From positions 1 through 64,000 of the forward strand of contig WTGH01000010.1 of NCBI GenBank assembly GCA_011523655.1: 64,000 nucleotides of DNA, given 5' to 3'. The notes beneath the pieces were generated by a model, which saw nothing but the letters and a program-made list of their open reading frames with translations, made no database searches and had not been told where the DNA came from. The stretch is from Rhodospirillaceae bacterium (GTDB taxonomy: Bacteria; Pseudomonadota; Alphaproteobacteria; Bin65). The position numbers were made by a program, and so were the translations under genes. Below are positions 1 through 9,437 of this stretch, in pieces (position 1 is the first letter of the stretch; the number at the start of each line of letters is the position of its first letter).

Positions 1-157
1 AACCAGGGAGTCCCTACCCTCTTCTCCCTGACACACAACTCTTGACGTTACCCTCGGGCCGGTTCCCCGACGCGCTCCGGGATGATCCCGTACTTGTGCC
101 GGTACGGGGCGGGACACTATGGTCCCGGAATGCGAAGCGGCCCCGGAGGGACGACCC

Positions 158-922
158 ATGCAGCAAAGCGCGACCGCCGCGGAGGCGGAAATCGAGGCCG
201 CAGAGCCGCTGCTGAAGCTCGAGGACGTGGTCACCTATTACGGGTCGATCAGAATTCTCAAGGAGGTCAATCTGGAGGTCTACCCGGGCGAAGTGGTGTC
301 GCTGCTGGGCGGCAATGCGTCGGGCAAGACGACCACCATGAAGACCATTCTCGGCCTGGTGAAGCCCGTTTCCGGTTCCGTCTGGTTCGGCGGCAGGCGC
401 ATCGACGGACTGTCCACGGGCGAAGTGATCGCCATGGGCCTGGCGCCGGTGCCCGAGGCCAGGCGCCTGTTCCCGACCATGACGGTGCGCGAAAACCTGC
501 TCATGGGGGCCTATGTCCACCGCCGCGAGAAGAACAACCGGGCCCAGCAAGACATGGATCGGGTGCTGGAGCTGTTTCCGGCTATCCGCGAACGGCTGGG
601 TCAGACCGGCGGAACGCTTTCCGGCGGCGAGCAGCAGATGGTCGCCGTCGCGCGTGCCCTCATGGCGCGCCCGAAGATGATCCTTATGGACGAGCCGTCC
701 ATGGGCCTGGCGCCGGCCCTGGTCGAGAAGGTCTACGAGGTCATCGCCGGGATCGGGGCCGCCGGCACAACCATGTTCATCGTCGAGCAGAACGCCACCA
801 TGGCGCTGTCCGTGGCCGACCGGGGATATGTTCTTCAGAACGGCCAGATCGTCATCAGCGACACGGCGGAGAACATCCTGAAGAGCGAGAAGATCCGCAA
901 GGCCTATCTGGGCGAGGCCTGA
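158..922 (+). CDS. livF: ABC transporter ATP-binding protein, LivF type
   Basis: Cytoplasmic ATPase of a branched-chain amino acid/amide type ABC importer. The 254-residue product has a Walker A motif GGNASGKT (residues 51-58), an ABC signature LSGGEQQ (about 154-160), a Walker B MILMDEP (174-180) followed by SMGLAP, and a late VEQN segment, which is the LivF form of the switch region. The length is slightly above the usual 235 because of an acidic N-terminal tail. I chose the ATG at 158 rather than 119 because GGAGGG lies 7 bases upstream of it. The permease, LivG and binding-protein genes are not in the window and would have to lie to the left. The imported substrate cannot be read from the sequence. 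Confidence 0.88.
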   Translation: MQQSATAAEAEIEAAEPLLKLEDVVTYYGSIRILKEVNLEVYPGEVVSLLGGNASGKTTTMKTILGLVKPVSGSVWFGGRRIDGLSTGEVIAMGLAPVPEARRLFPTMTVRENLLMGAYVHRREKNNRAQQDMDRVLELFPAIRERLGQTGGTLSGGEQQMVAVARALMARPKMILMDEPSMGLAPALVEKVYEVIAGIGAAGTTMFIVEQNATMALSVADRGYVLQNGQIVISDTAENILKSEKIRKAYLGEA

Positions 923-981
923 GGCGCGCCGGACCGGCATGGTAGCCGAGCCGGCGAGGGTGCCGTTCCGGAGGTCCTGAC

Positions 982-2136
982 GTGCCAGAACGCGCCGCGC
1001 CGTCCCTGTTGTTTTCTCCCCTGAAGCTCCGCGAGGTCGAGCTTCCCAACCGCGTCGTCATATCGCCCATGTGCCAGTATTCGGCCGGCGGCGGCCTGGC
1101 CAACGACTGGCATTTCCAGCATCTGGGGCGCTTCCTCGGGGCCGGGCTGGTCTTCACGGAAGCCACGGCCGTCGAGTCCCGCGGCCGCATCACCCACGGC
1201 GACCTCGGCATCTGGTCCGGCGACCACGCAAAAGCGTTGCGGCGCATCGCCCGCTGCCTGAAAGACCGGGGCGCGGTTCCGGGCATTCAGCTCGCCCATG
1301 CCGGGCGCAAGGCGAGTTCGCGGCGCCCTTGGGACGGCGGCGCGGCGCTCGACGGCAACGATGCCGACGCCGGCGAGCCGCCCTGGGAGACCGTGGCGCC
1401 GAGCGCCGTACCCCTGTCCGACGGAACCACCCCGCCCCGCGCGCCGGACGCCGGTGAAATCGCCGCCATCGTCGACGCTTGGGGTGATGCCGCGCGGCGG
1501 GCGCACGACGCCGGGTTCGACGTCGTCGAAATCCACGCTGCCCACGGCTACCTGCTGCACCAGTTCCTGTCCGCGGTCTCGAACCGGCGCAACGACGCCT
1601 GGGGCGGCACGCTTGAGGGCCGCATGCGGTTTCCCTTGCAGGTGGCGGAGCGGGTGCGCCGGATATGGCCGCAGGAAAAGCCGGTCTTCCTGCGCCTCTC
1701 CGCCAGCGACGAAGGGGATCCCAGTTGGACGATGGACGAGGTCATCGTCTTCGTCAGCGAATTGCAGAAGCTCGGCATCGATGTCATCGACTGCTCGTCC
1801 GGCGGCATCGGCGCCCAGGGATTCGCCATCCGCGGGCGGCGGGTGGCGGGCTTCCAGGTCGGCCTGGCGGAGCAAATCCGCCGGCGCACCGGCCTCTGCA
1901 CGATGGGCGTCGGCCTGATCACCGAAGCCCGGCAGGCCGAGAGCATTCTCCAGCGCGGGCAGTGCGACCTTGTCGCGATCGGCCGCGAGGCGCTGTTCGA
2001 TCCCTGTTGGGTGCTCCACGCGGCCCGCGAGCTCGGGGCGGATCCGGATTTCCGGTTCTGGCCGAGGCCGTACGGCTGGTGGCTTGACTACCGGGCCCGG
2101 ACCGTCGGGCCCGACCCGGACGAACGGGACCGGTAG
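982..2136 (+). CDS. NADH:flavin oxidoreductase, Old Yellow Enzyme family (YqjM/NamA-like)
   Basis: FMN-dependent ene-reductase with a TIM barrel, 384 residues. It has the YqjM-class N-terminal SPMCQYSA with Cys31, the active-site region QLAHAGRK (103-110), the substrate-binding pair HAAH (185-188) within EIHAAHGYLLHQFLS, and a C-terminal GLITEARQAE segment that contributes to phosphate binding. The start is GTG with GGAGG 7 bases upstream. It follows the ABC ATPase after 59 bases and precedes a membrane transporter by 17 bases, so the three may be co-transcribed. By family it reduces activated alkenes (enones, enals), or acts in a dimethylamine/2,4-dienoyl-CoA-like role. The natural substrate is unknown. 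Confidence 0.88.
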   Translation: MPERAAPSLLFSPLKLREVELPNRVVISPMCQYSAGGGLANDWHFQHLGRFLGAGLVFTEATAVESRGRITHGDLGIWSGDHAKALRRIARCLKDRGAVPGIQLAHAGRKASSRRPWDGGAALDGNDADAGEPPWETVAPSAVPLSDGTTPPRAPDAGEIAAIVDAWGDAARRAHDAGFDVVEIHAAHGYLLHQFLSAVSNRRNDAWGGTLEGRMRFPLQVAERVRRIWPQEKPVFLRLSASDEGDPSWTMDEVIVFVSELQKLGIDVIDCSSGGIGAQGFAIRGRRVAGFQVGLAEQIRRRTGLCTMGVGLITEARQAESILQRGQCDLVAIGREALFDPCWVLHAARELGADPDFRFWPRPYGWWLDYRARTVGPDPDERDR

Positions 2137-2153
2137 AAGATCGCAGGCCGGAC

Positions 2154-3104
2154 ATGTCGAAGATACTGGAGGCCGTCGCCCGGCACGCAACCACGCTGTT
2201 GTTCTTCTGCATCTTCGCGGGGTTGATCTTTCCGGACCTGCCGCCGCTGTTCAGTCCCTATCTCGGTGTTTTCGTCTGGCTGGTGCTGTTCCTGTCCATG
2301 GTGCAGGACGACTGGACCGGCACCGTCCGGTTCGTCAAACGGCCGGGTCTTGTCATCGGCATCGGGATCTGGCTGCTGCTGGTCTCGCCCGGGCTTGCCT
2401 GGCTCTTGGGGAAGGGCCTGTCGCTCGACGGCGCCCTGCTGGCGGCGGCGGTTCTGTGGACCGCATCGCCGCCGCTCATGGGCTCGCCGGCCCTCGCGCG
2501 GTTCGTCGGGCTCGATGCGCCGATCAGCCTCGGCGTGCTGTTGACGGTGACGGCGGCGGCGCCTTTCGTGATGCCCGTTGTCGTCCTCGTGCTGCTTGGC
2601 CTCGATCTTGATGTCGGGGTCGGCGAGATGCTGCTGCGCCTGGCCGTCTTCGTCGGCAGCGCGTTTCTGGCGGCGCTGTTGTTCCGACGCGTCCTGGGCG
2701 ACGGCGGCCGGCGCCGCTTCGCGCCCGGGTTCGATGCCGGGTTGGTCGCCGCCCTGATCCTGTTCGCGCTCGGGATTGTCGATGGCCTCGCCGCCCGGTT
2801 CGCGGACGATCCGGGACATGTGCTCCGGATTCTGGCCTTCGTCGTCGGATTGACGGCCCTTCTCTTCGTATCGGGGGGCCTCGCCTTCCTGTTTCTCGGG
2901 CGCCGGTTTGCGCTGACCGTGGGGCTGTCCAGCGGCCTGCGCAACATGGCGATCCTGCTGGGCGCCGTACCGGCAGCCGTCAATGCGGAAATCCTGCTGT
3001 TCCTCGCAGTGGCGCAATTCCCGATCTACATGGCGCCGGCCATGCTGAAACCCCTGGCCCGGCGCCTGGCGGCCGGCGGGGACGGGCCGGCTTCGGGCAA
3101 ATAA
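2154..3104 (+). CDS. Bile acid:sodium symporter (BASS)-like membrane protein
   Basis: Integral membrane protein of 316 residues with about nine to ten hydrophobic helices and short loops, such as FFCIFAGLIF near residue 17, a long hydrophobic stretch near 140, and a C-terminal FLAVAQFPIYMAPAML. The arrangement and the paired TASPPLMGSPALA and SGLRNMAILLGAVP segments resemble the ten-helix BASS fold, where such broken helices carry the sodium and substrate sites. It starts 17 bases after the flavin oxidoreductase, which suggests an operon and uptake or efflux of a compound related to that enzyme. Substrate unknown; an arsenite/organic-anion carrier of the same superfamily is also possible. Confidence 0.6.
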   Translation: MSKILEAVARHATTLLFFCIFAGLIFPDLPPLFSPYLGVFVWLVLFLSMVQDDWTGTVRFVKRPGLVIGIGIWLLLVSPGLAWLLGKGLSLDGALLAAAVLWTASPPLMGSPALARFVGLDAPISLGVLLTVTAAAPFVMPVVVLVLLGLDLDVGVGEMLLRLAVFVGSAFLAALLFRRVLGDGGRRRFAPGFDAGLVAALILFALGIVDGLAARFADDPGHVLRILAFVVGLTALLFVSGGLAFLFLGRRFALTVGLSSGLRNMAILLGAVPAAVNAEILLFLAVAQFPIYMAPAMLKPLARRLAAGGDGPASGK

Positions 3105-3243
3105 TTCCGGTGCTCGTTTCCGGTCCAGGCCGGGAACCGGCGGCACATCGAGTCCGGCGCGCCGGTTGCTGTGGGTCGCGATCTGCTGGAAGGGTATACG
3201 AGCAACTGAAACGAGCGGTCCTGCGTGGCTCGTTCGGCGAAGA

Positions 3244-3957
3244 TCAACCCTGATCGGGCTCGGTCGGCAAGTTGTCTTTCAGATGGGCCTTGATCCGCCG
3301 GATGTGCCTTTCCGCAATACTCTGCGCTTTGCCCGGTTCGCGGGCGTCGATGGCGGCCAGCAGCTCGCTGTGGTCTTCGAGCGACTTTTCGGGCTCGCCG
3401 GGCAGCAGGATATCCGCCACGGGATAGAGCGCCGCGTCGATCCGCAGCGTGCGGTAAATCGAAATCAGCTTGGGATTGCCCGAGGCGGCGTAGATCAGAT
3501 TGTGAAACTCCTGGCCCAGCGCGTGGAATGCGGGATCGTCCCGTTTCCGGAAAGCGGCTCGCTGTGCCTCGTGAACCCTCTTCAACTCCTCGATATCCGC
3601 GGCTTCGGCATTTTCCGCAGCCAGCCCCGCCGCAAGCCCGTCAAGGGCAACGCGAACCGTCAACAATTCCTCCATTTCCTCGACGGTAACGGATTTCACG
3701 AATGCGCCGCGGCGCGGTTGAATTTGCAACAGGCCGCGCGTTTCGAGGGTGTAGAATGCCTCGCGCAGCGGTGTCCGGCTAACGCCCAGCTGTTCGGCCA
3801 GTTCGACTTCGCGCAGCCTCTGGCCCGGTCGATAGCGGCCTTCGAAGATGGCGCGCTCGAGCAGGTTTGCGATTCGCGCCGAAACCGGTAAATTCAAATC
3901 GTCGACAAGGCCCTTGTCTAGATAGGGGCTCCATTTCGGCGCTGCGGCCATCGGCAC
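3244..3957 (-). CDS. GntR-family transcriptional regulator (FCD subgroup)
   Basis: A 237-residue DNA-binding regulator. Residues about 22-95 form the winged HTH of GntR (ISARIANLLERAIFEGRYRPGQRL, then LAEQLGVSRTPLREAF and RRGAFV). Residues about 100-230 form an all-helical FCD ligand domain containing the usual His positions (FHALGQEFHNLI, DHSELLAAI, AERHIRRI) that bind a metal and an organic acid effector. It is divergent from the cobM region and tail-to-tail with the BASS-like transporter. FCD members usually repress a neighbouring catabolic or transport gene, so the 0.9-3.1 kb genes are the natural candidates, although the strand arrangement does not prove it. Confidence 0.85.
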   Translation of the reverse strand: MPMAAAPKWSPYLDKGLVDDLNLPVSARIANLLERAIFEGRYRPGQRLREVELAEQLGVSRTPLREAFYTLETRGLLQIQPRRGAFVKSVTVEEMEELLTVRVALDGLAAGLAAENAEAADIEELKRVHEAQRAAFRKRDDPAFHALGQEFHNLIYAASGNPKLISIYRTLRIDAALYPVADILLPGEPEKSLEDHSELLAAIDAREPGKAQSIAERHIRRIKAHLKDNLPTEPDQG

Positions 3958-4385
3958 TCATCCGTTGCAGCTGCGGATCCGGTTGCCTTCTGGCCCGGCG
4001 GCAGACCCGCCGCCGCGCGCCGTGGCCGCGGGCGGAAAATTGAATTTTTTACACAGTCTTGTGTCGACAGTAAATTAGCCGTTTGTCAATCTCGGTCATT
4101 CCGGGACGATCCTGCTGCGCGGCGCGGCCGCGCCGCTGGCAGCGGCAGCAACAGAAAGGCCCGCGCCATGAGCGCGGCGGCGGAACCGGCCCCCGGGCGC
4201 TCTGGCCGGATTCGCACGAAAATTCCGGCAAGATTCAGGTAAAGATTTCAGATAACGGAATGAAGCCGGGTACGATATAACCGGGCAAAACAAAGGCAAC
4301 TGAAAGATAAAATCATTCCCTCAATTTTTTCTCTCTATTACCAACAGGTATTGAACATCGCCACGCAGACGACGCAGAACAATCG
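3958..4385. other. Divergent spacer between the GntR gene and cobM
   Basis: No gene is supported in these 428 bases. The part near the regulator carries a short dyad, ACACA-GTCT-TGTGT at 4051-4064, next to an AT-rich TTGAATTTTTT run, which is a plausible autoregulatory operator/promoter for the GntR protein. The right part (about 4240-4380) is AT-rich and probably holds the cobM promoter. I looked for a B12-box and cobalamin riboswitch core before cobM and did not see one. Confidence 0.45.
4051..4064. promoter_or_regulatory. Short inverted repeat upstream of the GntR gene
   Basis: Perfect 5 bp arms ACACA/TGTGT separated by GTCT, placed 94 bases upstream of the GntR start codon in an AT-rich stretch. 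GntR/FCD operators are short dyads of this kind. The assignment is positional inference only. Confidence 0.35.
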
Positions 4386-5156
4386 ATGACCGTCCATTTC
4401 ATCGGCGCAGGACCCGGCGCGCCGGACCTGATTACGGTCCGGGGCCGCGCACTGTTGGGTCGCTGTCCGGTGTGCCTCTATGCCGGCTCGCTGGTTCACC
4501 GCGATATTCTTTCGCATTGCCCGCCGGATGCGAAAGTCGTCGATACCGCGCCCATGAGCCTCGACGAAATCATTGCCGAAATCCGCACCGCCCACACCGC
4601 CGGGAAGGATGTCGCGCGGCTGCATTCCGGCGATCTTTCGGTCTGGAGTGCGGTCGGCGAGCAGTTCCGCCGGCTCGACCGGCTCGGCATTCCCTATACG
4701 ATGACGCCGGGCGTTCCGGCGTTCGCCGCCTCGGCCGCCGCGCTGCGGCGGGAATTGACCCTGCCCGGCATCGGCCAGTCGCTGGTTCTGACCCGGACCA
4801 CCGGCCGGGCCACGAAAATGCCGGAACGCGAAACCCTGGAAACCTTCGCGGCGTCCGGCGCGACGCTCGCGATCCACCTCTCGGTCCATGTGCTGGACCG
4901 GATCGTGTCCGCGCTGCTGCCGCATTACGGGCCGGATTGCCCGATTGCCATCGTGTGCCGGGCCAGCTGGCCCGACGAAGCGGTGCTGCGCGGCACGCTG
5001 GGCACGATAGAGACGCTGGCCGCCGAACAGCCGATGGAGCGTACGGCGACGATCCTTGTCGGGCCGGTTCTCGCGGCGGAAGATTTCAGCGAAAGCGCGC
5101 TCTACGACCCCGAATACCGCCGCCGCTTCCGGGGAGGGCCGTCCGGATGCGGCTGA
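4386..5156 (+). CDS. cobM: Precorrin-4 C11-methyltransferase
   Basis: SAM-dependent methyltransferase that methylates C-11 of precorrin-4 in corrin-ring synthesis (cytoplasm). The 256-residue product opens with the tetrapyrrole methylase signature [16 protein letters not shown] (residues 5-20). It has [15 protein letters not shown] in the second glycine loop and a conserved [23 protein letters not shown] core, all characteristic of CobM/CbiF. Its length fits the family. Its 3' end overlaps the end of the opposing cbiD by 55 bases, an unusually deep convergent overlap, so the last ~18 residues of each protein are encoded by shared DNA. Confidence 0.93.
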   Translation: MTVHFIGAGPGAPDLITVRGRALLGRCPVCLYAGSLVHRDILSHCPPDAKVVDTAPMSLDEIIAEIRTAHTAGKDVARLHSGDLSVWSAVGEQFRRLDRLGIPYTMTPGVPAFAASAAALRRELTLPGIGQSLVLTRTTGRATKMPERETLETFAASGATLAIHLSVHVLDRIVSALLPHYGPDCPIAIVCRASWPDEAVLRGTLGTIETLAAEQPMERTATILVGPVLAAEDFSESALYDPEYRRRFRGGPSGCG

Positions 5157-6274
5157 CGCGCCGAATTTCCCACCAGATTGCTGTCGCGGTCGAAGATCAG
5201 CACGTCGATCCCGATGTCCGCTCCGGCGACGACGGCCCCGGCTTCACGCTGAGCCGCAGCGGCGATCGCATCTCCGAGCGCCAGCCCTTCGGTCCCGGCA
5301 ATCCGGAAGGCGAGCGCCGTCGTGTTGGCTTTGGCGATCGCGGCGACCGCCTCGTCGCTCGCCCCGACCTCGCCGGCGACCCGGGCAAGCGCAGCCCGGT
5401 CGACCGCGCCCTTGCCCGAATGCAGGTCGAGCATTCCCTGGGCCAGCTTGGTCATCTTCGCGACACCGCCGGCGATGGTGACCCGGGGCACGGGATGCTT
5501 GCGCAGGTGTTTCAGCATGCCGCCGACGAAATCGCCCATATCGATCAGCGCACCTTCCGGCAGTCCGTAATGGCGCTGGACCGCCGCCTCGGAGGTCGCG
5601 CCGGTGGCGCCGGCGATGTGGGTCAGGCCGGTCGCCCGGGCCACGTCGATGCCGCTGTAGATCGAGTGGATCCATGCGGCGCAGGAGTAGGGAACGACGA
5701 TCCCTGTCGTGCCGAGGATCGACAGGCCGCCGACAATCCCGAGACGCCCGTTCATCGTCTTCTCGGCCAGCTTCTCGCCGCCGGGTATCGAAATCTCGAC
5801 CTCGACATCGCCGGAACCGCCGTGCCTGTCGGCGACCTCGGCGATCGCACCGGCGATCATCTGCCTGGGCACGGGGTTGATCGCCGGCTCGCCGGGCCCG
5901 ACCGGCAGGCCGGGCTTGGTCACCGTCCCGACGCCCGGACCGGCGCGGAACCGCAGGCCGCCATCCGACTTGCGAACGGTGGCTTCGACCAACGCGCCAT
6001 GGGTCACGTCCGGATCGTCGCCGGCGTCCTTGACGATTGCCGCCGTCGCCGAATCCGCCGTCACCTCCTGCCGCGCCAGCGCAAAGGCAACCCGTTCGCC
6101 GCGCGGCAGGGCGATGGTCGCCGGATCCTCGAATGTTCCGGTGAGCAGGGCGGTATAGGCCGATTTGGCGGCAGCGGTGGCGCAGGCGCCGGTAGTCCAG
6201 CCGCGCTTGAGCGGTCGGTCGGGTTTCATGGCGAAAGACATAAGCGCCGGCCGCGCGGCTGTCATCAGGGGCAC
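5102..6274 (-). CDS. cbiD: Cobalt-precorrin-5B C1-methyltransferase
   Basis: CbiD methylates C-1 of the corrin ring with loss of acetaldehyde; it belongs to the anaerobic-type route but replaces CobF in many aerobes. The N-terminal [17 protein letters not shown] (about 23-39) is the family hallmark. Further conserved segments are [20 protein letters not shown] and [11 protein letters not shown] near the C-terminus. It is 390 residues from the first ATG; starts at 6241 or 6229 are also possible, since no strong ribosome site distinguishes them. It is oriented against cobM and cobA, with only 8 bases between its first ATG and cobA. Confidence 0.92.
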   Translation of the reverse strand: MPLMTAARPALMSFAMKPDRPLKRGWTTGACATAAAKSAYTALLTGTFEDPATIALPRGERVAFALARQEVTADSATAAIVKDAGDDPDVTHGALVEATVRKSDGGLRFRAGPGVGTVTKPGLPVGPGEPAINPVPRQMIAGAIAEVADRHGGSGDVEVEISIPGGEKLAEKTMNGRLGIVGGLSILGTTGIVVPYSCAAWIHSIYSGIDVARATGLTHIAGATGATSEAAVQRHYGLPEGALIDMGDFVGGMLKHLRKHPVPRVTIAGGVAKMTKLAQGMLDLHSGKGAVDRAALARVAGEVGASDEAVAAIAKANTTALAFRIAGTEGLALGDAIAAAAQREAGAVVAGADIGIDVLIFDRDSNLVGNSARQPHPDGPPRKRRRYSGS

Positions 6275-6282
6275 GACGGTCG

Positions 6283-7092
6283 ATGATCGGCGCCAGGCTG
6301 GAGGGCATGCTGGACGGCGGCCCGGTCTTCGAGCCCGGCTCGGTCTGGCTGGTCGGCGCCGGCCCGGGCGATCCCGGCTATCTGACCGTCAACGCGATCC
6401 GCGCGCTGCAGCAAGCGGATACCGTCCTGCACGACGCGCTGATCGACGACCGGATACTCGATCTCGCACGGCCGGAAGCGCACAGGATTTTCTCGGGCAA
6501 GCGGGCCGGGATCCATTCCATCGACCAGGCCGCCCTGTGCGCCCGGATGGTCGACCTCGCCCGCTCCGGTCAGCGGGTGCTGCGCCTCAAAGGCGGCGAT
6601 CCGATGGTCTTCGGCCGGGGCGGCGAGGAAATGCTGCGCCTCGCCGAAGCCGAAATTCCCTTCCGCATCATCCCCGGCGTCACGGCCGGCCTGGCGGCGA
6701 TGGCGGTGGCGTCGATCCCGGCGACCCTGCGCGACGTCAACCGCGCCGTGGTGTTCGCGACCGGCCATGCCGCGCCCGACACCGATGAGACCGACTGGGC
6801 GGCGCTCGCCGCGCTGGGCCAGCCGCTGGTCCTCTACATGGCGCTGCGCCGGATCGACGGGATCGCCCGCGAACTGATCGCCGGCGGCCTGCCGCCGGCA
6901 ACGCCGCTTGCCGTGATCTCGTCGGCCACCCGGCCGGACGAGGAGATCCTGATCTCCAGCCTGGGCGCTGTTGCCGAAGACCGGCAGCGCTACAACATCG
7001 AACCGCCCGCCATCGTCGTCGTCGGAGACATCGTGAAGACCCGCGAGCGGCTGCTGCGGGTTGCGCCGGCCTTTGCCGGAGCCATCGCTTGA
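6283..7092 (+). CDS. cobA: Uroporphyrinogen-III C-methyltransferase
   Basis: Adds methyl groups at C-2 and C-7 of uroporphyrinogen III to give precorrin-2, the entry step to cobalamin and siroheme. The 269-residue protein carries VWLVGAGPGDPGYLT (about 23-37), DALIDDRIL, RLKGGDPMVFGRGGEE (about 99-114) and IPGVTAGLAAMA, the standard SUMT motifs. It is a stand-alone methylase without a CysG-type dehydrogenase/ferrochelatase domain. It is followed immediately by cobB with a TTGA overlap (TTG start over TGA stop), pointing to translational coupling. Confidence 0.94.
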   Translation: MIGARLEGMLDGGPVFEPGSVWLVGAGPGDPGYLTVNAIRALQQADTVLHDALIDDRILDLARPEAHRIFSGKRAGIHSIDQAALCARMVDLARSGQRVLRLKGGDPMVFGRGGEEMLRLAEAEIPFRIIPGVTAGLAAMAVASIPATLRDVNRAVVFATGHAAPDTDETDWAALAALGQPLVLYMALRRIDGIARELIAGGLPPATPLAVISSATRPDEEILISSLGAVAEDRQRYNIEPPAIVVVGDIVKTRERLLRVAPAFAGAIA

Positions 7093-8420
7093 CCGCCAGG
7101 GCCATCCTTGTCGGCGCGCCGCGGTCCGGGGCCGGAAAGACGACACTCACCGTCGGCCTCATCGCGGCGCTGAACGCACGCGGACGGCGGGTGCGCGCGC
7201 TGAAATGCGGGCCGGATTATATCGACGCGGCGTTTCACAGCGCGGCAAGCGGCGCCGGGTGCGCCAACATCGACAGCTGGGCCATGTCGCCCGGCCATAT
7301 GGCAGCGATCCTCAAGTCGGCCGGCGAGCCGGACGGCCTGGTCGTCGTCGAATCGGCCATGGGCCTGTTCGACGGGATCGCCGGGCAGGCGGGGCACTCC
7401 GGCGCTGCGGCCGATATTGCGGTCCGTTTCGGAATTCCGGTCGTTCTGGCGCTCGACATTGCCGGCCAGGCCCAGTCGGCCGGAGCCGTCGCCAAGGGCT
7501 TCGCCGAATTCGATCCGCGGCTCGAGATCGGCGGCGTCATCCTGAACGGGGTCGCCAGCGAACGGCATCTGCGCACCGCAACCGAAGGCCTGACCGCTGC
7601 CGGTATGGCGCGGCTCGGATGGTTGCCGCGGCGCCGGAAATTCGCCTTTCAGGACCGGCATCTCGGCCTGGTGCAGGCGCGCGAGCGGCACGACCTGGAC
7701 AAGGAGATCGCCGCCCTTGCCGATCAGATCGCCGCGACTGTCGATCTCGACAGGATCGAAGCGCTGGCCCGGCCGGTCCGGGAGATCGGCGACGCCGATG
7801 CCGGGCAGGCCGCGACCTGCGCGCCCGATCCGCCGGGCCAGCGCATCGCCCTTGCCGACGACGACGCCTTCTCCTTCGTCTATCCGCACATGACGGAAGC
7901 GTGGCGCCGTCGGGGTGCGGAAATCGAACGCTTCTCGCCGCTTGCCGACGACCCGCCGCCGGAGGGATGCGACTGCTGCTGGCTGCCCGGCGGTTATCCC
8001 GAGCTGCATGCCGGGCGGATCGCTGCAGCCGGCAGATTTCTCGCCGGCCTCGCGGCCTTCTCCGGAACCCGCCCGGTGCACGGCGAATGCGGCGGCTACA
8101 TGGTTCTCGGACAGACCCTCGAAGACTCCGACGGTGCGGCGCACGCCATGGCGGGACTGCTCGGCCACCGCACGAGCTTCAGGGACCGGAAGCTGCATCT
8201 GGGATATCGGCGAGCGGTAACGACGCAGGACTGCGTTCTGGGAAAGGCCGGCACTGCGGTTCGCGGCCATGAATTTCATTATGCGACGATCCGGGACGAC
8301 AAGGCCGACGACGCCTTCCTCACAGTGTTCGATGGCGAGGGACGGGCGTTGGGCGCCGGCGGCGGCCGCCGGGGCAACACCACGGGAACCTTCTTTCACG
8401 CCATCGCGCGGGAATCCTGA
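7089..8420 (+). CDS. cobB: Cobyrinic acid a,c-diamide synthase
   Basis: ATP- and glutamine-dependent amidation of the a and c carboxylates of (hydrogeno)byrinate. The 443-residue protein has an N-terminal P-loop GAPRSGAGKTTL (about 9-20) with the dethiobiotin-synthetase-like domain, then GPDYIDAAFH and ESAMGLFDG. The C-terminal half is a class I glutamine amidotransferase with the nucleophile Cys in VHGECGGYMVLG and a late FHYATI histidine. The start codon is TTG, overlapping the cobA stop by 4 bases. Sixteen bases separate it from the homocysteine methyltransferase. Confidence 0.93.
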   Translation: MTARAILVGAPRSGAGKTTLTVGLIAALNARGRRVRALKCGPDYIDAAFHSAASGAGCANIDSWAMSPGHMAAILKSAGEPDGLVVVESAMGLFDGIAGQAGHSGAAADIAVRFGIPVVLALDIAGQAQSAGAVAKGFAEFDPRLEIGGVILNGVASERHLRTATEGLTAAGMARLGWLPRRRKFAFQDRHLGLVQARERHDLDKEIAALADQIAATVDLDRIEALARPVREIGDADAGQAATCAPDPPGQRIALADDDAFSFVYPHMTEAWRRRGAEIERFSPLADDPPPEGCDCCWLPGGYPELHAGRIAAAGRFLAGLAAFSGTRPVHGECGGYMVLGQTLEDSDGAAHAMAGLLGHRTSFRDRKLHLGYRRAVTTQDCVLGKAGTAVRGHEFHYATIRDDKADDAFLTVFDGEGRALGAGGGRRGNTTGTFFHAIARES

Positions 8421-8435
8421 GCAAGCCGGACGAAA

Positions 8436-9401
8436 ATGAGCTGCATAACGAAGCGCGAAAATGCGGCGCCCGGCAGAAAGATCGCGCTGCTCGATGGCGG
8501 CGTCGGCCAGGAACTGCACCGGCGCAGCAGTCTTCCGTCCGGCCCCTTGTGGTCGACGCAGGTCATGATCGATGAACCTGAGCTGGTGGAGACCGTGCAT
8601 CTGGAATTCATCGAAGCCGGCGCGCGGATTATCACGGTGAACAGCTATTCCGCGACGCCGCACCGGCTCGCCCGCGCCGGCCGGTCCGGAATGTTCGGAA
8701 TGTTGCAGGACGCCGCCCTCCGCGCCGCGCAGGCTGCACGCGACCGCAGCGGGCGAGACATCCTGATCGCCGGATGCCTGCCGCCGCTGGCGGCATCCTA
8801 CCGGCCGGACCTGACTCTGCCCGAAAACCTCTGTCTGGCGGACTACCGCAGGATCGTCGCGGCCCAGGCGGACCGGGTCGACCTGTTCCTGTGCGAGACG
8901 CTGGCCACCGTCAGGGAAGCGCGCATCGCCACGCTGGCGGCGTGCGAAAGCGGCCGGACGGTGTGGACCGCGCTCACGGTGGACGATGCGGACGGGACGG
9001 TGCTGCGGTCGGGGGAGCCGGTCGCAGACGGCGCCTTCGCGGCGCTCGACGCCGGGGCGTCTGCGGTTCTGATCAACTGCTCTTTCCCGGAGGCCGTCGC
9101 ACGGGCATTGCCGGCAATGGCGGACATAGGCGCGCCGCTCGGGGCTTATGCCAACGGGTTCGTGTCGGTGGAGGCGCTTGAGCCGGGCGGGCCGTTCGAT
9201 GTGCTGGAGGCGCGGGACGACCTGGGCCCGGAGGCCTATGCGTTGTACGCGCTCGACTGGGCAGCAGCGGGGGCGACGATCCTCGGCGGCTGCTGCGAAA
9301 TCGGGCCGGCCCATATCGCGGAACTGGGCCGCCGGCTTCGCCTCGAAGGTTACGAAGTCACCGCCGAACCCGAATACGGTGCTCCGGCCGACAGCGGTTA
9401 G
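8436..9401 (+). CDS. Homocysteine S-methyltransferase family protein
   Basis: Zinc-dependent methyl transfer to homocysteine or a related thiol; 321 residues forming one TIM barrel. The N-terminal LLDGGVGQELHRR, the ITVNSYSATPHRL segment, the zinc cysteine in LINCSFPE and the pair in GGCCEIGP (near residue 287) are the expected motifs of the MmuM/BHMT family. There is no cobalamin-binding domain, so it is not MetH. It lies at the end of the cobA-cobB run with a 15 base gap, which suggests co-expression with B12 synthesis. The methyl donor (S-methylmethionine, betaine or other) is unknown. Confidence 0.85.
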   Translation: MSCITKRENAAPGRKIALLDGGVGQELHRRSSLPSGPLWSTQVMIDEPELVETVHLEFIEAGARIITVNSYSATPHRLARAGRSGMFGMLQDAALRAAQAARDRSGRDILIAGCLPPLAASYRPDLTLPENLCLADYRRIVAAQADRVDLFLCETLATVREARIATLAACESGRTVWTALTVDDADGTVLRSGEPVADGAFAALDAGASAVLINCSFPEAVARALPAMADIGAPLGAYANGFVSVEALEPGGPFDVLEARDDLGPEAYALYALDWAAAGATILGGCCEIGPAHIAELGRRLRLEGYEVTAEPEYGAPADSG

Positions 9402-9437
9402 GCCGGCGGGTCGTTCCTGTGCGGCGGCGGGCGGCGG

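Noticed and set aside
87-108. Hairpin CCCGTAC/GTACGGG before the ABC ATPase as a terminator of an upstream gene
   Set aside because: The stem is only 7 bp and no T-run follows; the upstream gene is outside the window, so nothing further can be said.
4066-4385. Possible cobalamin riboswitch before cobM
   Set aside because: No B12-box or surrounding core helices could be found; the region is mostly AT-rich without the required conserved blocks.
6990-9314. A 774-codon open frame on the minus strand opposite cobB and the homocysteine methyltransferase
   Set aside because: It is a GC-rich shadow frame, dominated by Arg, Gly, Ala and Pro with no domain; the + strand genes are clearly real.
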